Assembly (NCBI GenBank): GCA_017303905.1
Contig: JAFLBH010000001.1
Coordinates: 1,031,809 to 1,095,808, forward strand
Direction: 5' to 3'
Length of the DNA stretch: 64,000 nucleotides
Origin: Bacteroidota bacterium
Lineage (GTDB): Bacteria > Bacteroidota > Bacteroidia > B-17B0 > Aurantibacillaceae
Made by a program: the position numbers and the translations under genes. Below the pieces are notes generated by a model that searched no databases, was not told the origin of the DNA, and was given only the letters and a program-made list of their open reading frames with translations. Shown here one piece after another: positions 61,662 through 64,000 of this stretch. Numbering within the stretch: the first letter of the stretch is position 1; every line of letters begins with the position of its first letter.

Positions 61662-63341
61662 ATGCGATTTCTTAACCAAACTTTTTTATTTATAGTCGTT
61701 TTATTGCTCGCCGTTTCTTGTGAGGAGGAGAAAATTGTCGAGAAAAAGGTCGTTAAGGTAAAAATTGTACAAGATGTAGATATCTCGGTAAAAAAGGAGA
61801 TCTTCTCTCTTCTCACCAAACGAATTAATTACACTACGCTGGCTCTTTTGGATGATACGATTAGAACGATGGAGTACATCCTTCCGCAATTTGAAATTAC
61901 TGCACCTTATTTCACGCAAAAAGCAAAATGGAAACCATTAGCGGACACTTTAATTAGCATTTTCAAGGATGCGCGTTATTATGGTTTAATTCCGGACGAT
62001 TATCATTATAATAAAATCAAAGAATTATCCGAAACCTGGTTTAATGCTAAAGATAGCGTTTATGATGCTTTTGCCATTGCACGTGCTGAAATATTATTAA
62101 TGGATGCGTGTTATAAATTTGGCGCACATTTGAATAAAGGAAGATTTTATCCGGATAGTTTAATGTTGGAGTGGAATCCAAAGAAGCTGGATAGTAATTG
62201 GGTAAGTATTATTAATCATGGTTTACAAACAGGAAACATTCGCGCTGCGTTTGATTCATTAGAGCCTCAACATGAAGGTTATAAATTTCTGAAAGTAGAA
62301 TTGAAGAAATTCATTCTCGAGAACGATAGTTTGCAATGGGATTCAATTTCCTTCACCAACGTGACGGATACAGTTTTGTTTTATCAACAACTAAAGAGAA
62401 GATTGATGATTACAGGAGAGTATGACAGTTTGGTGAAAGGAAATGACAGTGTGAAAATTGCGAAGGCGATAAAGAAGTTTCAGCCAAAGTTTAATTTAGA
62501 GCCTGACGGGAAACTGGGTAAGTATACGCGACAAGCATTAGGTTACGATAAAGAAAAAATAATCCGTCAGATGGAAATGGCTTTAGAGAGATGGCGATGG
62601 GAACCAAGAGAATTTCCAAAAAAATATTTTTGGGTAAATATCCCAAGTGCCGATTTACACATTTGGGAATATGACAAGAAAGAAAAGAGGGATACTTTAG
62701 TATTAAAGTCCAATGTGGTTGTTGGGAAACCGGAAACACCAACACCACACGCAGTAAAGAGTAAAATCAATTATATGTTGGTGTATCCATATTGGAATGT
62801 ACCTTATAGTATTGCATGGAAGGAAATATTACCCATGGTGCAACGCGATACAAGTTATTTGAGAAAGAAGGGTTTTGAGTGTGTAGATTATAAGGGAAGG
62901 GTAATGGATATTTCAAAAATGAAGTGGAAGAAGTACAGTAAAGATTATTTACCATTTAAATTCCGACAAAGAATTGGTGGAGATAATAGTTTGGGTATTT
63001 GTAAGTTTAATTTTCATAATAAGTACGGTATTTACATGCACGATACAAACAGCAAGAAGTACTTTAAAACATTTTATCGTTATCAAAGTCATGGTTGTAT
63101 ACGTTTGGAAAAATTTATTGAAACGGCTAAGTTTTTAATTCGCGATGATACATTGAAATTGCCGTATGATACGTTGATGGAGTATTTTTTAACACCGGTG
63201 CAACGACAAATAAGCATTAAGAAACCGGTTCCGATTTTCGTAAAATATTATACCGTTCGTGCCGATGATTCTACCGGCTTACATATGTATATTGACATAT
63301 ACAGACGTGATGAAAAAATGATGAAAATGTTGTATAAATAA
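61662..63341 (+). CDS. L,D-transpeptidase lipoprotein (YcbB/LdtD-like)
   Basis: A 559-residue lipoprotein (lipobox LAVSC, Cys at 20) with the YcbB layout: N-terminal scaffold (about 45-250), a peptidoglycan-binding domain (VKIAKAIKKFQPKFNLEPDGKLGKYTRQAL, about 265-297), then a YkuD catalytic domain ending in YQSHGCIRLEKF with H477 and Cys C479. It forms 3-3 cross-links in peptidoglycan or attaches proteins to it. Length matches the family. Followed at once by a bidirectional terminator. Confidence 0.9.
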   Translation: MRFLNQTFLFIVVLLLAVSCEEEKIVEKKVVKVKIVQDVDISVKKEIFSLLTKRINYTTLALLDDTIRTMEYILPQFEITAPYFTQKAKWKPLADTLISIFKDARYYGLIPDDYHYNKIKELSETWFNAKDSVYDAFAIARAEILLMDACYKFGAHLNKGRFYPDSLMLEWNPKKLDSNWVSIINHGLQTGNIRAAFDSLEPQHEGYKFLKVELKKFILENDSLQWDSISFTNVTDTVLFYQQLKRRLMITGEYDSLVKGNDSVKIAKAIKKFQPKFNLEPDGKLGKYTRQALGYDKEKIIRQMEMALERWRWEPREFPKKYFWVNIPSADLHIWEYDKKEKRDTLVLKSNVVVGKPETPTPHAVKSKINYMLVYPYWNVPYSIAWKEILPMVQRDTSYLRKKGFECVDYKGRVMDISKMKWKKYSKDYLPFKFRQRIGGDNSLGICKFNFHNKYGIYMHDTNSKKYFKTFYRYQSHGCIRLEKFIETAKFLIRDDTLKLPYDTLMEYFLTPVQRQISIKKPVPIFVKYYTVRADDSTGLHMYIDIYRRDEKMMKMLYK

Positions 63342-63369
63342 AAAGCCCCGCATTAAGCGGGGCTTTTTA
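63340..63369. terminator. Bidirectional terminator
   Basis: AGCCCCGC (63344-63351) and GCGGGGCT (63357-63364) with an ATTAA loop, A-run before and T-run after, between the transpeptidase gene and the convergent T9SS gene. Confidence 0.93.
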
Positions 63370-63384
63370 AAAGGTTGTATAGGA

Positions 63385-64000
63385 TTATTGTTTAATTATT
63401 CTAGTAATTGATTCTCCTTGACTTGATGAAAGTTTGATAAAGTATACACCATTTTGTAGCGCACTTAAATTAATTTCATTTTTGCCTTCAATTATAGTTT
63501 CTGAATAAACAGCCTGACCAAGTACATTAATTATTTCCATTTTAGCCTCATATGGTAATTCAACAGATATAAAGCCATTATTAGGATTAGGATATATTTT
63601 TACTTGTGACGCGATTGATTTAGATCCATCGATACCTGTACAAGTACTTACGCTTTGTGTAACTACTGCTGTATTTGCACAACCATTGGCATCCGTTCCG
63701 GTTACTGTATATGTAGTAGTAACTGATGGAGAAACTGCAATGGACGAACCGTTAGCAGATGTGTTCCATGTATAAGTAGATGCGCCATTCGCTGTTAAAG
63801 TGGCTGTGCCCTGGAATGGAGGACCGCAAATAATAGTATTGCCTGTAGTTGCAGTAACTGTAGGAAGATTGTTTACGGTAACGGTAAATACAGCCATGTT
63901 AGAAGGACAACCTGAATTTAAACCACTAACAGAATAAGTAGTAGTAACTGTAGGTGTAACTATATTCACAGATGTTGTTGGTCCTGATACCCAACTATAA
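63385..64000 (-). CDS. T9SS type A secreted protein, 3' part (cut by window end)
   Basis: The frame is open to the last base of the window: the codons before the GTG at 63969 read YSWVSGPTTS and continue the same Ig-like repeat, so this is the C-terminal part of a longer protein. It holds the end of one Ig-like repeat, a second one (TVTATTGNTIICGPPFQGTATLTANGASTYTWNTS...TTTYTVTGTDANGC) and the T9SS sorting domain (VKIYPNPNNGFISVELPYEAKMEIINVLGQAVYSE...LQNGVYFIKLSS). Close relative of the repeats in the 29372 protein. Confidence 0.85.
   Translation of the reverse strand, partial: YSWVSGPTTSVNIVTPTVTTTYSVSGLNSGCPSNMAVFTVTVNNLPTVTATTGNTIICGPPFQGTATLTANGASTYTWNTSANGSSIAVSPSVTTTYTVTGTDANGCANTAVVTQSVSTCTGIDGSKSIASQVKIYPNPNNGFISVELPYEAKMEIINVLGQAVYSETIIEGKNEINLSALQNGVYFIKLSSSQGESITRIIKQ

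Overview
The window is AT-rich chromosomal DNA from a member of the Bacteroidota. The evidence is three complete and one partial protein with type IX secretion (T9SS) sorting tails, one with a gliding-motility-type (type B) tail, an HU-CCDC81/SPOR protein, Omp28 and DUF6029 envelope proteins, TAnnTTTG-like -7 boxes before several starts, and few Shine-Dalgarno sites. I cannot name a genus. No rRNA, tRNA, CRISPR array, transposase, integrase or phage structural gene was seen.

Layout. 1-4764: envelope and housekeeping genes (O-antigen ligase-like protein, a DUF1571/LysM protein, HU-CCDC81/SPOR protein, HemJ, acyl-CoA thioesterase). 4765-8827: a compact accessory island on the minus strand with a methyltransferase/endonuclease pair, a DUF2971 gene and a HepT/MntA type VII toxin-antitoxin pair. 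8810-17799: heptosyltransferase, TatD, EngB, a GlsB-like acyltransferase, a PaaY-like protein, a TlpA/DUF6029/Omp28 operon and shikimate dehydrogenase. 17808-28399: tandem PD40/SPOR paralogues, cytidine deaminase, pyruvate dehydrogenase E1-alpha and E2 with a four-helix-bundle gene between them, an enoyl-CoA hydratase and a LytS-type kinase, followed by its LytTR regulator (28496-29248). 29372-41157: large secreted repeat proteins and a cluster of unknown exported proteins. 41228-51751: PaaG-like hydratase, arginase, arginine decarboxylase, rpmH, an ABC exporter, TrpS, PlsC, GatC, a thioesterase and an M23 peptidase. 51840-61609: one long TetR-led operon that encodes both an ABC (MacB-like) and an RND exporter with a TolC-like channel. 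61662-64000: an L,D-transpeptidase and the end of another T9SS protein.

The most interesting structure is in the island. The DUF2971 gene and the methyltransferase/endonuclease pair are each closed by their own perfectly complementary 9-10 bp ends (GTTACTGGC with GCCAGTAAC; GTTATGTGCC with GGCACATAAC). Each 3' end lies exactly 6 nt after a stop codon, and a roughly 190-nt imperfect palindrome separates the two units. This is the geometry expected of integron gene cassettes with attC-like sites, without an integrase in view.

A second pattern is a family of degenerate arrays with 7-nt periodicity. They border the island, bracket the HepT/MntA pair, and flank in inverted orientation the four-helix-bundle gene inside the pdh operon; related arrays fill the 50385-50878 spacer. 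In two places the array supplies the last codons and stop of a gene.
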